Of a stretch of 42,988 nucleotides of DNA, positions 31,214 to 39,824 are shown in pieces. The notes below the pieces were generated by a model. The model saw nothing but the letters and a program-made list of their open reading frames with translations, was not told where the DNA came from and searched no databases. The stretch's first letter is position 1; each line of letters starts with the position of its first letter. A program made the position numbers and the translations under genes. Origin of the DNA: Lentzea sp. NBRC 102530 (lineage in GTDB: Bacteria; Actinomycetota; Actinomycetes; Mycobacteriales; Pseudonocardiaceae); contig NZ_BSTF01000034.1 in assembly GCF_030269365.1 (NCBI RefSeq), positions 1-42,988 of the forward strand. The letters are read 5' to 3'.

Positions 31214-31595
31214 CGACGAGGTGCCGCGCGACTGGCGCGGGACGCCAGTCGTCGAGGGCGCGACCGTGATCTACGGCGCCTCGGTCGGCCGGTCCGTCGC
31301 GATGGTGCAGGGCATCGTCAGCGGGTTCACTCCGTCCGGCCGCGTGTGGGTCGACGTCGTGCACCGTGCCTACGGCGCACGCGAGCGAACGCCCTCGGTC
31401 CACGTTGGCGCAGACCGGCTCACGGTCGTGACCGAGCTGCCCCCGACCGAGCTCCCCACCGAGGCCGAGCTCGCGGAGCAGGAACGGGCCCGGCGCGAGG
31501 CCTACCACCGCGAGCAGCTCGCCGAGCTCGGCGACGACGCGCCGCCCGAGCTCGTCGCCTACCACCAGTCCCGTGTGGAAGCGTTCAGCCTGTGA
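31206..31595 (+). CDS. Hypothetical protein with small beta-barrel N-terminus
   Basis: A 129-aa protein. Residues about 10-75 form beta strands (GTPVVEGATVIYGASVGRSVA, GRVWVDVVH) like an SH3/KOW-type barrel, and the rest is a charged helix. ATG 31206 overlaps the preceding stop. It may be a small DNA- or RNA-associated protein; function unknown. Confidence 0.6.
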   Translation: MPDDEVPRDWRGTPVVEGATVIYGASVGRSVAMVQGIVSGFTPSGRVWVDVVHRAYGARERTPSVHVGADRLTVVTELPPTELPTEAELAEQERARREAYHREQLAELGDDAPPELVAYHQSRVEAFSL

Positions 31596-31606
31596 CGGGA
31601 GGAACG

Positions 31607-32167
31607 ATGCCGGGTCCGCTGTTCGGTGACTGCGACGACGTGGTCACGGCCAACCTGTCGCCCGGTGGCCTCCTGTTCAGGGAGAGCGTGGTTCGGCGTG
31701 CGTTCGAGGAGCTCCGCCAGGACGTCGCCCGCGGCCTCGACGAGCTGTGGCAGTGGACGCCGCCCTGGGAGCCGTCGCGCGAGATCCTCGACGAGATCCG
31801 CCGCGAGGCCGGCGCCCTCGACGAGGACCAGGCCCCCGCCGCCCCGTCCTACCCGTCCGACGAGGACAAGTGGTGGATGGCCCGCGTGACTGCCGAGGAA
31901 GTGCGACGCCAGGTCACGAACCACCGGTGGGGCCAGACCATCGACGAGTCCCACCACTTCCGGTTCACGCCGCCGGTGTTCACGCTCGACCCCGACGAAG
32001 TCACCGAGTGGGTGCGGCGTGCCGTCTCCGTCGAGCTCGCCGAGTGGCAGGTCGAGTGGATCAAGGCCACATACGGTCCACGTTCTGTCGACGGCCGTGA
32101 GGTACCGGCCCGGTTCTACCTGAACGGCGTCGCGAGGCGGAACGGACGAGGCCCCGGTAACCGCTAA
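31607..32167 (+). CDS. Hypothetical protein upstream of the large terminase
   Basis: A 186-aa acidic helical protein with Trp-rich segments (LWQWTPPWEP, WVRRAVSVELAEWQVEWI). ATG 31607 follows GGGAGGAACG. The last 30 residues are basic. Its stop codon TAA lies in the loop of a strong terminator hairpin. No family recognised. Confidence 0.65.
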   Translation: MPGPLFGDCDDVVTANLSPGGLLFRESVVRRAFEELRQDVARGLDELWQWTPPWEPSREILDEIRREAGALDEDQAPAAPSYPSDEDKWWMARVTAEEVRRQVTNHRWGQTIDESHHFRFTPPVFTLDPDEVTEWVRRAVSVELAEWQVEWIKATYGPRSVDGREVPARFYLNGVARRNGRGPGNR

Positions 32168-32182
32168 GCGGTTCCGGGGCCT
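32149..32182 (+). terminator. Hairpin whose loop is the stop codon
   Basis: AGGCCCCGG-T-AACCGC (32149-32164) pairs with 32168-32182 around loop TAA, which is the stop codon of the 186-aa gene. It forms 15 base pairs with one bulge, without a T-run. It probably ends the first late transcript or adjusts expression between the early head genes and the large terminase. Confidence 0.78.
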
Positions 32183-32226
32183 GCGCGTTCTCGTCGAGAT
32201 CCTCGCCGGTTGCGTGCCATCCGGCG

Positions 32227-32311
32227 CACCCCCGCGTACGCGGGGAGTCGCACGATTCACTGGGACGTCTGTCCCTTCCACGCCCAAGGGCCACCCCCGC
32301 TCACGCGGGGA
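32227..32311. repeat. Two CRISPR-like (type I-E-like) palindromic repeats
   Basis: Bases 32227-32246 (CACCCCCGCGTACGCGGGGA) and 32292-32311 (CACCCCCGCTCACGCGGGGA) are near-identical, 65 bases apart. On the - strand both read TCCCCGCGTnnGCGGGGGTG, very like the core of actinobacterial type I-E CRISPR repeats. The 228-base gap 32168-32395 holds no gene. Spacing is a little longer than a normal repeat-spacer period (about 61), and no cas gene is present, so this is not called an array. Each repeat can also form a hairpin. Confidence 0.65.
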
Positions 32312-32395
32312 AATCGTGCTGCGCCAACGGTAGCAGCGCCCGCCGATGCCGCGAGGCAGAACCGCCCGATCGGGGTGGAGCGCTGGGGGTGAGTT

Positions 32396-34069
32396 ATGCC
32401 CTGGCGTGGTCCGGAAGAGAAGGGCGAGTTTCCGACCCTCGGCTACCAGGTGGCCGAGTGGATCGAGGCGAACTGCATCATCCCCGACGGCCCCCGGATG
32501 TATCAGCCGTACAAGCTCACCGACGAGATGACCCGGCATCTCCTGTTCGCTCACCGGCTCCGCCCGGACGCGCGGCCTGGGGACGACACCGACGCCAACG
32601 TCTACTCCGGCACGCAGCTTGTCCGCCCGCAGAAGTGGGGAAAGGACCCGTTCTCGGCGACGCGGTGCCTGGCCAACGCGTTCGCGCCGATCATCTTCGA
32701 CGGCTGGGACGCGCACGGCGAACCCGTCGGCCGGCCGCACCCGTCACCGTGGATCGCCATCGCCGCGGTGGCGGACGTGCAGACGGACAACACGTACCGG
32801 CCGATCGTCACGATGCTCGAACACGGGCCGCTCGCGGACACGCCAGGGCTCGACGTCGGCGACACCCGCACCAAGCTCCCCGGCGTCGGGTGGATCGACC
32901 CCCTGACCTCGAACGCCAAGTCGCGCCTCGGCGGCCGCTTCACCTTCGTGTCGATCACCGAGTCCGGTCTGCTGACCGGCACCACCCCGACCGGCGGCGT
33001 CACGTTCGCCCGCGCGATCAAGCGCAACGTCGGCGGCATGGGCGGCCAGTGGTTCGAGATCACGAACCCCTGGGACCCAACGGAAATGTCGGCCGCTCAG
33101 CTCACGTACGAGGCCAAGGCCGAGGACGTGTGGATCGACTACCGGCAACCGCGCGTTGAGGTCGACATCGACGACTCGGCCGCCGTCGAGCGTGAGGTGA
33201 TCTACCTCTACGGCGACAGCGCCCGCGCGAACGGCGGGTGGGTGTCCGAACGCCGCATCCGCCAGGACGTCCAGAACAAGGCGATGGGCGAGGCCGAGGT
33301 CCGGCGGTTCTACCTGCAGGAGATCATCGGCGGCGCGAGCTCGCTCGTCGTCCCGGCCCAGTGGCAGGCCCTCACCCGGCCGTTGCCCGGCGAGCTCGAC
33401 GTCGACCCGCTCAAGCCCAAGGAGCCCATCACCCTTGGGTTCGACGGCAGCCGCTCCAAGGACGCCACGGCGTTGATCGCCTGCCGCATCCGTGATGGCC
33501 GCCTGTTCCGGCAGAACATCTGGGTGCCGGCCGACCACGGCGGGATCGTCCCGCGTGCCGATGTGCACAAGACCGTGGTCGACGCGTTCGAGGCCTACGA
33601 CGTGCGGTTCATGTTCGCCGACCCGTTCAAGTGGCAGGAGTACTGCCTCATCTGGTCCGGCCTGTTCCCCGACCAGGTCGTCGAGTTCCCGACGAACATC
33701 GAGACCCGCATGGACACCGCGTTGCGGTTGTGGCAGGAGGCCTACCGCCACGGCGACCTCACCCACGACGGCGACGAGGTGTTCACGCAGCACGTCCAGG
33801 CCGCCGCGGTGGTCAAGGGCAAGCGCAAGCCCAACCGCGAGGACGAGAACGGCATCCCTGAGTACTACCTCCGCCTCGGCAAGAAGCGGAAGGACCAGCT
33901 CATCGACGCCGCCGTCGCCGCCGTCCTCGCCTACTACGCCCGCGGTGTCGCGATCGAACACGGCGCGCTCAACGAGAAGACGGCGGCACCCGCGGCCGCC
34001 AACACAGCACCCGTCGACCAGGGCCAGGCCGCGAACTTCTTCCGCCCGTCCGGTCGGCTCCAACTGTAG
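32396..34069 (+). CDS. terL: Terminase large subunit
   Basis: A 557-aa packaging ATPase/nuclease. The N-terminal ATPase has the atypical Walker A-like VRPQKWGKDPFSA (about residues 76-88) found in a group of actinophage terminases. The C-terminal RuvC-like nuclease begins near residue 346 with ITLGFDGSRSKDATALIACR, whose Asp350 is the likely metal ligand; further acidic residues follow. ATG 32396 lies behind GGGGGTGAG. The motor cuts concatemeric DNA and packages it through the portal. Confidence 0.92.
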   Translation: MPWRGPEEKGEFPTLGYQVAEWIEANCIIPDGPRMYQPYKLTDEMTRHLLFAHRLRPDARPGDDTDANVYSGTQLVRPQKWGKDPFSATRCLANAFAPIIFDGWDAHGEPVGRPHPSPWIAIAAVADVQTDNTYRPIVTMLEHGPLADTPGLDVGDTRTKLPGVGWIDPLTSNAKSRLGGRFTFVSITESGLLTGTTPTGGVTFARAIKRNVGGMGGQWFEITNPWDPTEMSAAQLTYEAKAEDVWIDYRQPRVEVDIDDSAAVEREVIYLYGDSARANGGWVSERRIRQDVQNKAMGEAEVRRFYLQEIIGGASSLVVPAQWQALTRPLPGELDVDPLKPKEPITLGFDGSRSKDATALIACRIRDGRLFRQNIWVPADHGGIVPRADVHKTVVDAFEAYDVRFMFADPFKWQEYCLIWSGLFPDQVVEFPTNIETRMDTALRLWQEAYRHGDLTHDGDEVFTQHVQAAAVVKGKRKPNREDENGIPEYYLRLGKKRKDQLIDAAVAAVLAYYARGVAIEHGALNEKTAAPAAANTAPVDQGQAANFFRPSGRLQL

Positions 34070-34081
34070 GGAGTGCCCCGC

Positions 34082-34342
34082 ATGGTCACGCTCACCGTGC
34101 CCGCGCCCTCGCGCGAGCTCACCAGCAACCTGTTCGGTCTCGTCGGCGTCGTCGGCCTGGTCCTCGCCGTCGGCGGCCTCACCGGCTCATGGTGGTGGTC
34201 GCTCGCCGTCGCGTCGCTGGTGTGCGTCGGGTTGTCGTGGCTGGGCCACGTCAAGGCCCAGGCCGCCGCCAAGCGCGAGGCCGAGTCCCCGGCCGCTGCA
34301 GCACCGGCGCCGGCGGCCGCGTCGACCGCACAGGCGGGCTGA
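34082..34342 (+). CDS. Small membrane protein between terminase and portal
   Basis: An 86-aa protein with two transmembrane helices (about residues 16-33 and 37-54) and an Ala/Pro-rich C-terminal tail. ATG 34082 follows TAGGGAG. Genes of this kind at this place are seen in other actinophages; function unknown. It ends one base before the portal start. Confidence 0.6.
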   Translation: MVTLTVPAPSRELTSNLFGLVGVVGLVLAVGGLTGSWWWSLAVASLVCVGLSWLGHVKAQAAAKREAESPAAAAPAPAAASTAQAG

Positions 34343-34343
34343 C

Positions 34344-35813
34344 GTGGGGTCGTGGTTCTGGCCGGACGCACCGAGTAGGGCGTCCGAGGTCAACGCCGCG
34401 CAGCTCGCCGCGACCGGCGCGTCGCTGGGCGGTCACGGTGTCGTCGACCCGATCGACGGTGACACCGGGTGGGCGCGCATGGGGTCCGGCGGACCGCGCG
34501 GGATTCCGTTGTGGACGCTGGAGAAACTCCGCGCCTACAGCGTGAACGCCTACCGCGCCAACCCGATGGCGAAAGCCATCATCGACACGTACACCTCGTT
34601 CTGTGTCGGCGATTCCGGGGTGACGTGGCAGGCCGACAACGACGCTGTGCACCGCTACGTCGAAGAGTTCTGGCAGGACCCGCGGAACAAGGTCGGCGAG
34701 ATCCAACCCCTGATGTTCCGGGACGCGCTGATCAACGGCGAGCAGCTGCTCGAACTGATGGTCGGCACGCTCACCGGCGTCACGCGGTTCTGCCCGGTCG
34801 CCGTCGAGAGCATCACCGAGATCACGAACCTGCACGGCAACCCGTTGTGGCCGGACAAGGTCCTGTTCCGCCGCAACGGCACGGACACGTTCCGCCGCAT
34901 CGCTGCGGTGGACGACCACGACAACCTCCGCGCGGGCCAGGCCCTGTGGTTCGCACCGTGGAAAACCACGCTGATGGACGTCCGCTCGCAGCCGTTCCTG
35001 TCGACCGTGCTCGACCAGCTCGACAGCTACGACACCGTGCTGAGCAACCTCGTCGACCGGACCGCGCTCGCCCGCTACCTGGTGTGGACGGTCAAGGTCA
35101 ACGGCGACGCCGGCGCCGTGGCGACGTTCGTCCGGGAACGCGGCGGCCTGCACGCCCCGCCGTCCGGCTCGATCGAGGTCCACAACGACCAGGTGGAGTG
35201 GAAGCCCCAGACCGCGCAGACCGGCGCCTACGAGGACAGCAAGGCGGCCGCGTCGGTGCTGACCGAGGTCGCCGCCGGTGCCGGCCTGTCCAAGGTGTGG
35301 CTCGCCGAACCCGAGGACGCCAACCGCGCGACGTCGCAGAGCATGGCCGAGCCGGTGCGCCGGCGGATCCAGGGCGTGCAGGGCGTCTACCTCAACCACG
35401 TGCAGGAGCTTGTCCGCTTCGCCGTCGACCAGGGCGTCCGCGCCGGACGGTTGCCGAGGCTGGTCAAGGCCCGCAACCCCAAGTCCGGTGAGGAGTACGA
35501 GATCCCGGCCGCCATGTCGGTACGGGTGAGCGGACCCGAGGTCGCCGCCGCCGACGCGCAGATCAGCGCGCAGACGCTGCTGAACCTGGCGACCGGCATC
35601 AAGACGTTCATCGAGCACGGCGTGATGACGCCAGAGGCGGCCAAGTTCGCCGCACGCAAGGCGTGGGAGGAGTACATGGGCGTGCCGTACGTGGCCTCGC
35701 TCGACTCCCCGGACGCCAACGCCGACGACGTCGCCACGCACGTCGAGGCCACGCAGAAACCCGAAGCGACCGAGACCTCGCCGCTCGCGCGGCTCTCGCC
35801 CGGCTACCTGTAG
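34344..35813 (+). CDS. Portal protein
   Basis: A 489-aa protein directly after the large terminase. The N-terminal region has the typical actinophage portal look (SRASEVNAAQLAATGAS, NAYRANPMAKAIIDTYTSF) and the centre carries the clip/stem-like region with EVAAGAGLSKVWLAEPEDANRAT. It forms the dodecameric ring through which DNA enters and to which the connectors attach. Start GTG 34344 directly follows the preceding stop. The C-terminal 40 residues are Asp/Glu/Thr-rich. Confidence 0.9.
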   Translation: MGSWFWPDAPSRASEVNAAQLAATGASLGGHGVVDPIDGDTGWARMGSGGPRGIPLWTLEKLRAYSVNAYRANPMAKAIIDTYTSFCVGDSGVTWQADNDAVHRYVEEFWQDPRNKVGEIQPLMFRDALINGEQLLELMVGTLTGVTRFCPVAVESITEITNLHGNPLWPDKVLFRRNGTDTFRRIAAVDDHDNLRAGQALWFAPWKTTLMDVRSQPFLSTVLDQLDSYDTVLSNLVDRTALARYLVWTVKVNGDAGAVATFVRERGGLHAPPSGSIEVHNDQVEWKPQTAQTGAYEDSKAAASVLTEVAAGAGLSKVWLAEPEDANRATSQSMAEPVRRRIQGVQGVYLNHVQELVRFAVDQGVRAGRLPRLVKARNPKSGEEYEIPAAMSVRVSGPEVAAADAQISAQTLLNLATGIKTFIEHGVMTPEAAKFAARKAWEEYMGVPYVASLDSPDANADDVATHVEATQKPEATETSPLARLSPGYL

Positions 35814-35871
35814 CCGCGCCGCCCCACCTCACCGCCACCCACTTCTTCAACCCCACGAGGGGGATTTCGCC

Positions 35872-36552
35872 ATGCCCGAAACACCCGAAGAGCAGACGCG
35901 GCAGCTCGACGTCGTCGAGGTCGACGAGGAGGAGCTCGCCGCCGAGCGCGCCGAGCGCGTCGAGCGCGCGGCCCGCGCCCTCGGCATGAAGACGCGCGAG
36001 ATCGTCAGCGTGGGGGAGCACGACCCACAGGTCGGCGGCGAGCTCGTCGAGATGCACGACGGAACCCACGCGATCGTGCACGACAACGGCCTCGTGACCG
36101 TGTTCAACGGCGAGAAGGTCGACAAGCTCTCGCCCGTCGCGCACGCCCTCAACCCGATGGTCCAGTTCGCCGACCTCGCCAGGGCGTTCGGGCCGAACGT
36201 CGGCCGCGGCTCGGTCGGTGCCGACGTCGTCGCCGAGGTCGCCGAGGTCGTCGAGCGCGCGATCGAGCAGGCCAAGAACGAGCTCCCGCCGACGCCGGTC
36301 GAGGAAGAGCTCGTTCTCCCGCCGGTCTACGTGCCCACCCCGGCCGAGCCCGTGCAGGTCGAGCCGGTGCTCGAGCAAGTGCCGGACGGCTCCGCCAAGA
36401 CCGTCATGGAGTGGGTCGGCGACGACGTCGCCCGCGCCCGCCTGGCCCTGGCCGCCGAGGGCGCCCGCCCCGACGGCCCGCGCGCCGGCCTGTCCAAGGA
36501 CCTCACGGCCCTGCTCGCGGCCGCGGACAACGCCGGGGGCGATGACGCATGA
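35872..36552 (+). CDS. Head-region hypothetical protein (possible scaffold-related)
   Basis: A 226-aa acidic protein with a helical N-terminus, a beta-rich middle (VHDNGLVTVFNGEKV), a Pro/Glu/Val-rich linker and a C-terminal motif TVMEWVGDDVARARLALAAE. ATG 35872 follows GAGGGGG. It overlaps the protease-capsid gene by four bases (ATGA). Similar tail motifs occur in short actinophage head proteins. Role unknown. Confidence 0.6.
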   Translation: MPETPEEQTRQLDVVEVDEEELAAERAERVERAARALGMKTREIVSVGEHDPQVGGELVEMHDGTHAIVHDNGLVTVFNGEKVDKLSPVAHALNPMVQFADLARAFGPNVGRGSVGADVVAEVAEVVERAIEQAKNELPPTPVEEELVLPPVYVPTPAEPVQVEPVLEQVPDGSAKTVMEWVGDDVARARLALAAEGARPDGPRAGLSKDLTALLAAADNAGGDDA

Positions 36553-38969
36553 CGGACACCCCCACGACGGCCACAGAGGCTCTCGTCGCCGGGGTGCCGT
36601 CGTTCGACGACGTGCAGTCGCTCGTCCGCCAGGCGCTCCGCATGAGGACCCGCGCGAGCGGCATCTCGTACGTGTGGATCACCGACATGACGGCGACGCA
36701 CGTCGTGTACGAGGGCACGGCCGCCGACGGCACGTTCGCCCTGTGGCAGTGCGAATACTCGATCAGCAACGGCGGCGTCACCCTCGGCGACCCGATGCAG
36801 GTCGCCCGCGCGTACGTGCCGCTGGTCACCGAGACCGGCGACGAGGGCCAGGCCGACGCCGAGCTCGCGGCCGCGATCGAGTCGGCACAGCCCGGCGAGC
36901 GTGACCACCTCACCGGCCACGTGCTCCGCGTGCTCGAAGCGAACAAGGCCACCAGCACCGGCGGCCGCAGCTTCCGCGTGCGGATCATCTCCACCGGGAT
37001 GTCCCTCAACGGGACCCACTACACCGAGGCCGTGCTCGCGGCCGCAGCGCCGATGTACGAGGGCGCCAAGGCCTACGACAGACATAGGTCCACGGACGAG
37101 CTCAAGAGCGGCACCATCGCCGGTCTCGTCGGCCACTACCGCAACGTGACCGCCTCGGCCGAGGGACTCGACGCCGACCTCGTCCTTCTGCCCAGCGCCA
37201 CGCACGCCGCCGAGGTCCTCGACGCCGCGCTCGCCGCCCAGGCCGACGGACTGAAGCCCACCGCCGGCATCAGTCACGACGTGCTCGGCACCTTCCGCCC
37301 GATCACCACCGCCGACGGCAAGACGGCCCGCGAAGCGACCGCGATCACCCGCGTGTTCTCAGCCGACGTCGTCAGCGACCCCGCCGCCGGCGGCCTCGCG
37401 CAACGCGTGCTCGCCGGCGGGATCCACCTCGACGTCGCTCCCACCCCGGCACCGGCCGCGGGCCCGACCCCCAGCAAGGAGACCGACATGGCCCAGTCCA
37501 CGGCCGAGCAGACCCTCAAGGAAGCACTGAAGAACGCCACCCCCGAGCAGCTCGCGGCCGCGGGTGTTCAGCGGGTGGAGGAGAACGCCGCGCCCGCCGT
37601 GGTGGCCGCCACCGAGGCCGCGCCCACCGAGACCGTCGAGGCGACCTTCGCCCGTGAGTCCTACTCCGGCCGCGCGCTCATCCGCGGCATGGTCGAGGAC
37701 GCCGGCCTGCCCGCCGACCTCGTCACCTCGGTGACCGACGCCCTGCCCAAGCAGATCAGCGAGTCCGTGGTCGCCGCGCACCTGGGCAGCCTCAAGACGA
37801 TGTACGCGTCGCTGGAGCGCGCCGGCCTGACGCCGTCGGTCGGCGGCACGTCCGGCGTCCAGGTCACCAAGGAGTCGTTCGAGAAGAAGCGCGACGCCCT
37901 CGACCTGTTCTTCACGCCGAACTCCGCCGGCGGGTACACCTCGTTCGTCGAGGCCTACATCGACATCACGGGCAAGCGCCCGGTCGCGTTCGGCGGGGAC
38001 TTCGCCCGCAAGATCCTGCGGGAATCCCAGGTCCCGTTCGACTCCGCCGAGCACCAGTCCGAGTCGCTCGACACCGGTTCGTGGGCCCAGGTCCTCGGCG
38101 ACTCGGTCACCCGGCGCGCGATCGCCGAGTACGCGCGCCCGGATCTGCAGACCTGGCGCCAGATCGTGAGCTCGACGCCGACCGTGACGGACTTCCGCAC
38201 GCAGCGCGTCAACCGCATCGGTGGCTACGGCGTCCTGCCGGACGTGCTGGAGGGCGGCACCTACCAGCCGCTCACCTCGCCCGGTGACGAGGAAGCCACC
38301 TACGCGGTGACCAAGCGGGGCGGGATCGAGATCCTGACCTGGGAGATGATCCGCAACGACGACGTGCGGGCCATCTCGAAGATCCCCACCAAGCTGGGCC
38401 TCGCCGCGGCGCAGACCCTCTACCGCTTCGTGTGGGACATGCTGGTCACCAACGCCGCCACCACGTACGACTCCGTCGCGTGGTTCCACGCCTCGCACGG
38501 CAACACCTCGGCCGTGGCCCTGTCGCAGACGGGCCTGTCGACCGCGCGCGCCGCGATGGAGACCCAGGCCGCCTACGGCGACAGCTCCGACATCCTCGCG
38601 ATCCAGCCCAAGTTCCTGATCGTGCCGTCGGCTCTGGGCGAGATCGCCCACCAGCTGTGCACCTCGGCCGTGGCGATCCCGTCGACCCCGGCGGGCCCGT
38701 CGAACACGCCGAACTACCACCAGGGCCTGATCCCGATCAAGGTCCCGTACTACAGCGACGCGAACGACTGGTTCCTGTTCGCCGACCCGTCGCTGTGCCC
38801 GACGATCGAGGTCGGGTTCCTCGACGGCAAGCAGGACCCGGAGTTCTTCACGCAGTCCGACCCGAACAGCGGGTCGACGTTCGCGGCCGACCGGCTGGAG
38901 ATCAAGATCCGGCACGTCTACTCCGGAACGGTCCTGGAACACCGCGGCGTGTACCGCGGCACCCAGTGA
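36549..38969 (+). CDS. Prohead protease - major capsid protein fusion
   Basis: An 806-aa polyprotein. Residues about 130-290 resemble a capsid maturation protease of the Mu gpI-like type (STGMSLNGTHYTEAVLAAAA, GLVGHYRNVTASAEGLDADL, PTAGISHDV). Residues about 315-430 form a helical, scaffold-like region. Residues about 440-806 form a major capsid protein (RVNRIGGYGVLPDVLEGGTY, GIEILTWEMIRNDDVRAISK, VLEHRGVYRGTQ). The protease would cut itself and the scaffold from the shell protein. An in-frame start with strong SD at 37488 may also yield the capsid part alone. ATG 36549 overlaps the preceding stop. Confidence 0.82.
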   Translation: MTDTPTTATEALVAGVPSFDDVQSLVRQALRMRTRASGISYVWITDMTATHVVYEGTAADGTFALWQCEYSISNGGVTLGDPMQVARAYVPLVTETGDEGQADAELAAAIESAQPGERDHLTGHVLRVLEANKATSTGGRSFRVRIISTGMSLNGTHYTEAVLAAAAPMYEGAKAYDRHRSTDELKSGTIAGLVGHYRNVTASAEGLDADLVLLPSATHAAEVLDAALAAQADGLKPTAGISHDVLGTFRPITTADGKTAREATAITRVFSADVVSDPAAGGLAQRVLAGGIHLDVAPTPAPAAGPTPSKETDMAQSTAEQTLKEALKNATPEQLAAAGVQRVEENAAPAVVAATEAAPTETVEATFARESYSGRALIRGMVEDAGLPADLVTSVTDALPKQISESVVAAHLGSLKTMYASLERAGLTPSVGGTSGVQVTKESFEKKRDALDLFFTPNSAGGYTSFVEAYIDITGKRPVAFGGDFARKILRESQVPFDSAEHQSESLDTGSWAQVLGDSVTRRAIAEYARPDLQTWRQIVSSTPTVTDFRTQRVNRIGGYGVLPDVLEGGTYQPLTSPGDEEATYAVTKRGGIEILTWEMIRNDDVRAISKIPTKLGLAAAQTLYRFVWDMLVTNAATTYDSVAWFHASHGNTSAVALSQTGLSTARAAMETQAAYGDSSDILAIQPKFLIVPSALGEIAHQLCTSAVAIPSTPAGPSNTPNYHQGLIPIKVPYYSDANDWFLFADPSLCPTIEVGFLDGKQDPEFFTQSDPNSGSTFAADRLEIKIRHVYSGTVLEHRGVYRGTQ
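37488..38969 (+). CDS. Internal start: scaffold-major capsid product (nested, in frame)
   Basis: ATG 37488 follows AAGGAG (37476-37481) with six bases between, one of the best ribosome binding sites in the genome, inside the protease-capsid gene and in its frame. It would give a 493-aa protein starting MAQSTAEQTLKEALKN that lacks the protease but contains scaffold and capsid. Nested starts of this kind are known from lambda C/Nu3 and would supply excess shell protein over protease. Confidence 0.72.
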   Translation: MAQSTAEQTLKEALKNATPEQLAAAGVQRVEENAAPAVVAATEAAPTETVEATFARESYSGRALIRGMVEDAGLPADLVTSVTDALPKQISESVVAAHLGSLKTMYASLERAGLTPSVGGTSGVQVTKESFEKKRDALDLFFTPNSAGGYTSFVEAYIDITGKRPVAFGGDFARKILRESQVPFDSAEHQSESLDTGSWAQVLGDSVTRRAIAEYARPDLQTWRQIVSSTPTVTDFRTQRVNRIGGYGVLPDVLEGGTYQPLTSPGDEEATYAVTKRGGIEILTWEMIRNDDVRAISKIPTKLGLAAAQTLYRFVWDMLVTNAATTYDSVAWFHASHGNTSAVALSQTGLSTARAAMETQAAYGDSSDILAIQPKFLIVPSALGEIAHQLCTSAVAIPSTPAGPSNTPNYHQGLIPIKVPYYSDANDWFLFADPSLCPTIEVGFLDGKQDPEFFTQSDPNSGSTFAADRLEIKIRHVYSGTVLEHRGVYRGTQ

Positions 38970-38986
38970 TCGCAGCTTCCCTGACC

Positions 38987-39013
38987 GGCCCCGCGGCCTA
39001 ACGCCGCGGGGCC
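38987..39013 (+). terminator. Hairpin after the major capsid gene
   Basis: GGCCCCGCGGC (38987-38997) is perfectly complementary to 39003-39013, loop CTAAC. No T-run follows. It may stabilise the capsid mRNA or partly terminate it. Confidence 0.7.
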
Positions 39014-39055
39014 GTCGTCGTCCCTGGACCTTTTCCCTCCGATCGGAGCTTTCCC

Positions 39056-39460
39056 ATGCAGCAGAAGGACCTCGTCGGCGATCAGACGCTGACGATCCCG
39101 GTGCTCGGCCAGTCCACGGCGGGCAACGCCGACGAGTGGTCGGGCGTCAAGGTGCCGTTCCGGTGCCGCATCGTCGCCGCGCGGTGGATCCCGGCGGCCG
39201 CCGTCACCGCCGACGGCTCGAACTACTTCACGCTGAACCTGCGCAACCGCGGTTCGGACGGGTCGGGCTCGAACCTGCCGGCGTCGCGCTCGTACGCCGC
39301 GACCAACTCGACGGCGTTCGTGTCCGAGGACATGACGCTGGGCGCGTCCGGCATCCGCAACCTGGCCGAGGGCGACGTGCTCACCGTCTCCAAGGTCAAC
39401 ACCGGTACCGGCCTGGCCTGCCCCGACGGCGTCGTCCAGGTCACCGTTCAGGCCCGCTGA
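39056..39460 (+). CDS. Capsid decoration / head-stabilising protein candidate
   Basis: A 134-aa beta-rich protein just after the capsid gene, the usual place of a decoration protein. It contains FRCRIVAARWIPAAAV and SNYFTLNLRNRGSDG and no helical or membrane segment. Stop and next start overlap (TGATG). The role is inferred from position and composition. Confidence 0.65.
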   Translation: MQQKDLVGDQTLTIPVLGQSTAGNADEWSGVKVPFRCRIVAARWIPAAAVTADGSNYFTLNLRNRGSDGSGSNLPASRSYAATNSTAFVSEDMTLGASGIRNLAEGDVLTVSKVNTGTGLACPDGVVQVTVQAR

Positions 39461-39750
39461 TGGGCGCGGCCGCCGCAACGGCGATCGCACTCACCGGCTC
39501 GGACCAGGTCGTCTCTGCCCGGCCCGCGTTCTACCGCGGCGCCGCGATCAGCGAGACGGCCGGATCCACCGCCGTGGTGCGGATCTACGACAACGCCAGC
39601 GCCGCCAGCGGAACCCTGCTCGCCACGATCCGCCTCGCCGCGAACGAGACGTTCGACGTGCTGTTCGACGGTTTCGGGGTGCGCGCCGTGAGCGGCATCT
39701 ACGTCGACGTGGTGTCCGGCGCCGTCGAGGGCTCGATCCGCCTCGGCTGA
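39460..39750 (+). CDS. Small beta-rich head protein
   Basis: A 96-aa protein starting on the preceding stop (TGATG). It reads as a compact beta sandwich (AFYRGAAISETAGSTAVVRIYD, GVRAVSGIYVDVVSG). Paired with the 134-aa gene, it is probably a second capsid-surface or head-fibre protein. A strong terminator follows eight bases after its stop. Confidence 0.62.
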   Translation: MGAAAATAIALTGSDQVVSARPAFYRGAAISETAGSTAVVRIYDNASAASGTLLATIRLAANETFDVLFDGFGVRAVSGIYVDVVSGAVEGSIRLG

Positions 39751-39757
39751 CAGACCG

Positions 39758-39794
39758 CCGGGCGGGTGGTCGCTGCCCCCGCCCACCCGCCCGG
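39758..39794 (+). terminator. Strong 12-bp hairpin
   Basis: CCGGGCGGGTGG (39758-39769) is perfectly complementary to 39783-39794, loop of 13 bases, followed by TTCCC. It divides the capsid genes from the connector and tail genes. Confidence 0.8.
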
Positions 39795-39824
39795 TTCCCA
39801 ACCTCTCACCCGTGGGGGTTCATC

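Noticed and set aside
32227..32311. True CRISPR array
   Set aside because: Only two units, spacing about 65 instead of about 61, imperfect flanks and no cas genes. Kept as a CRISPR-like repeat pair only.
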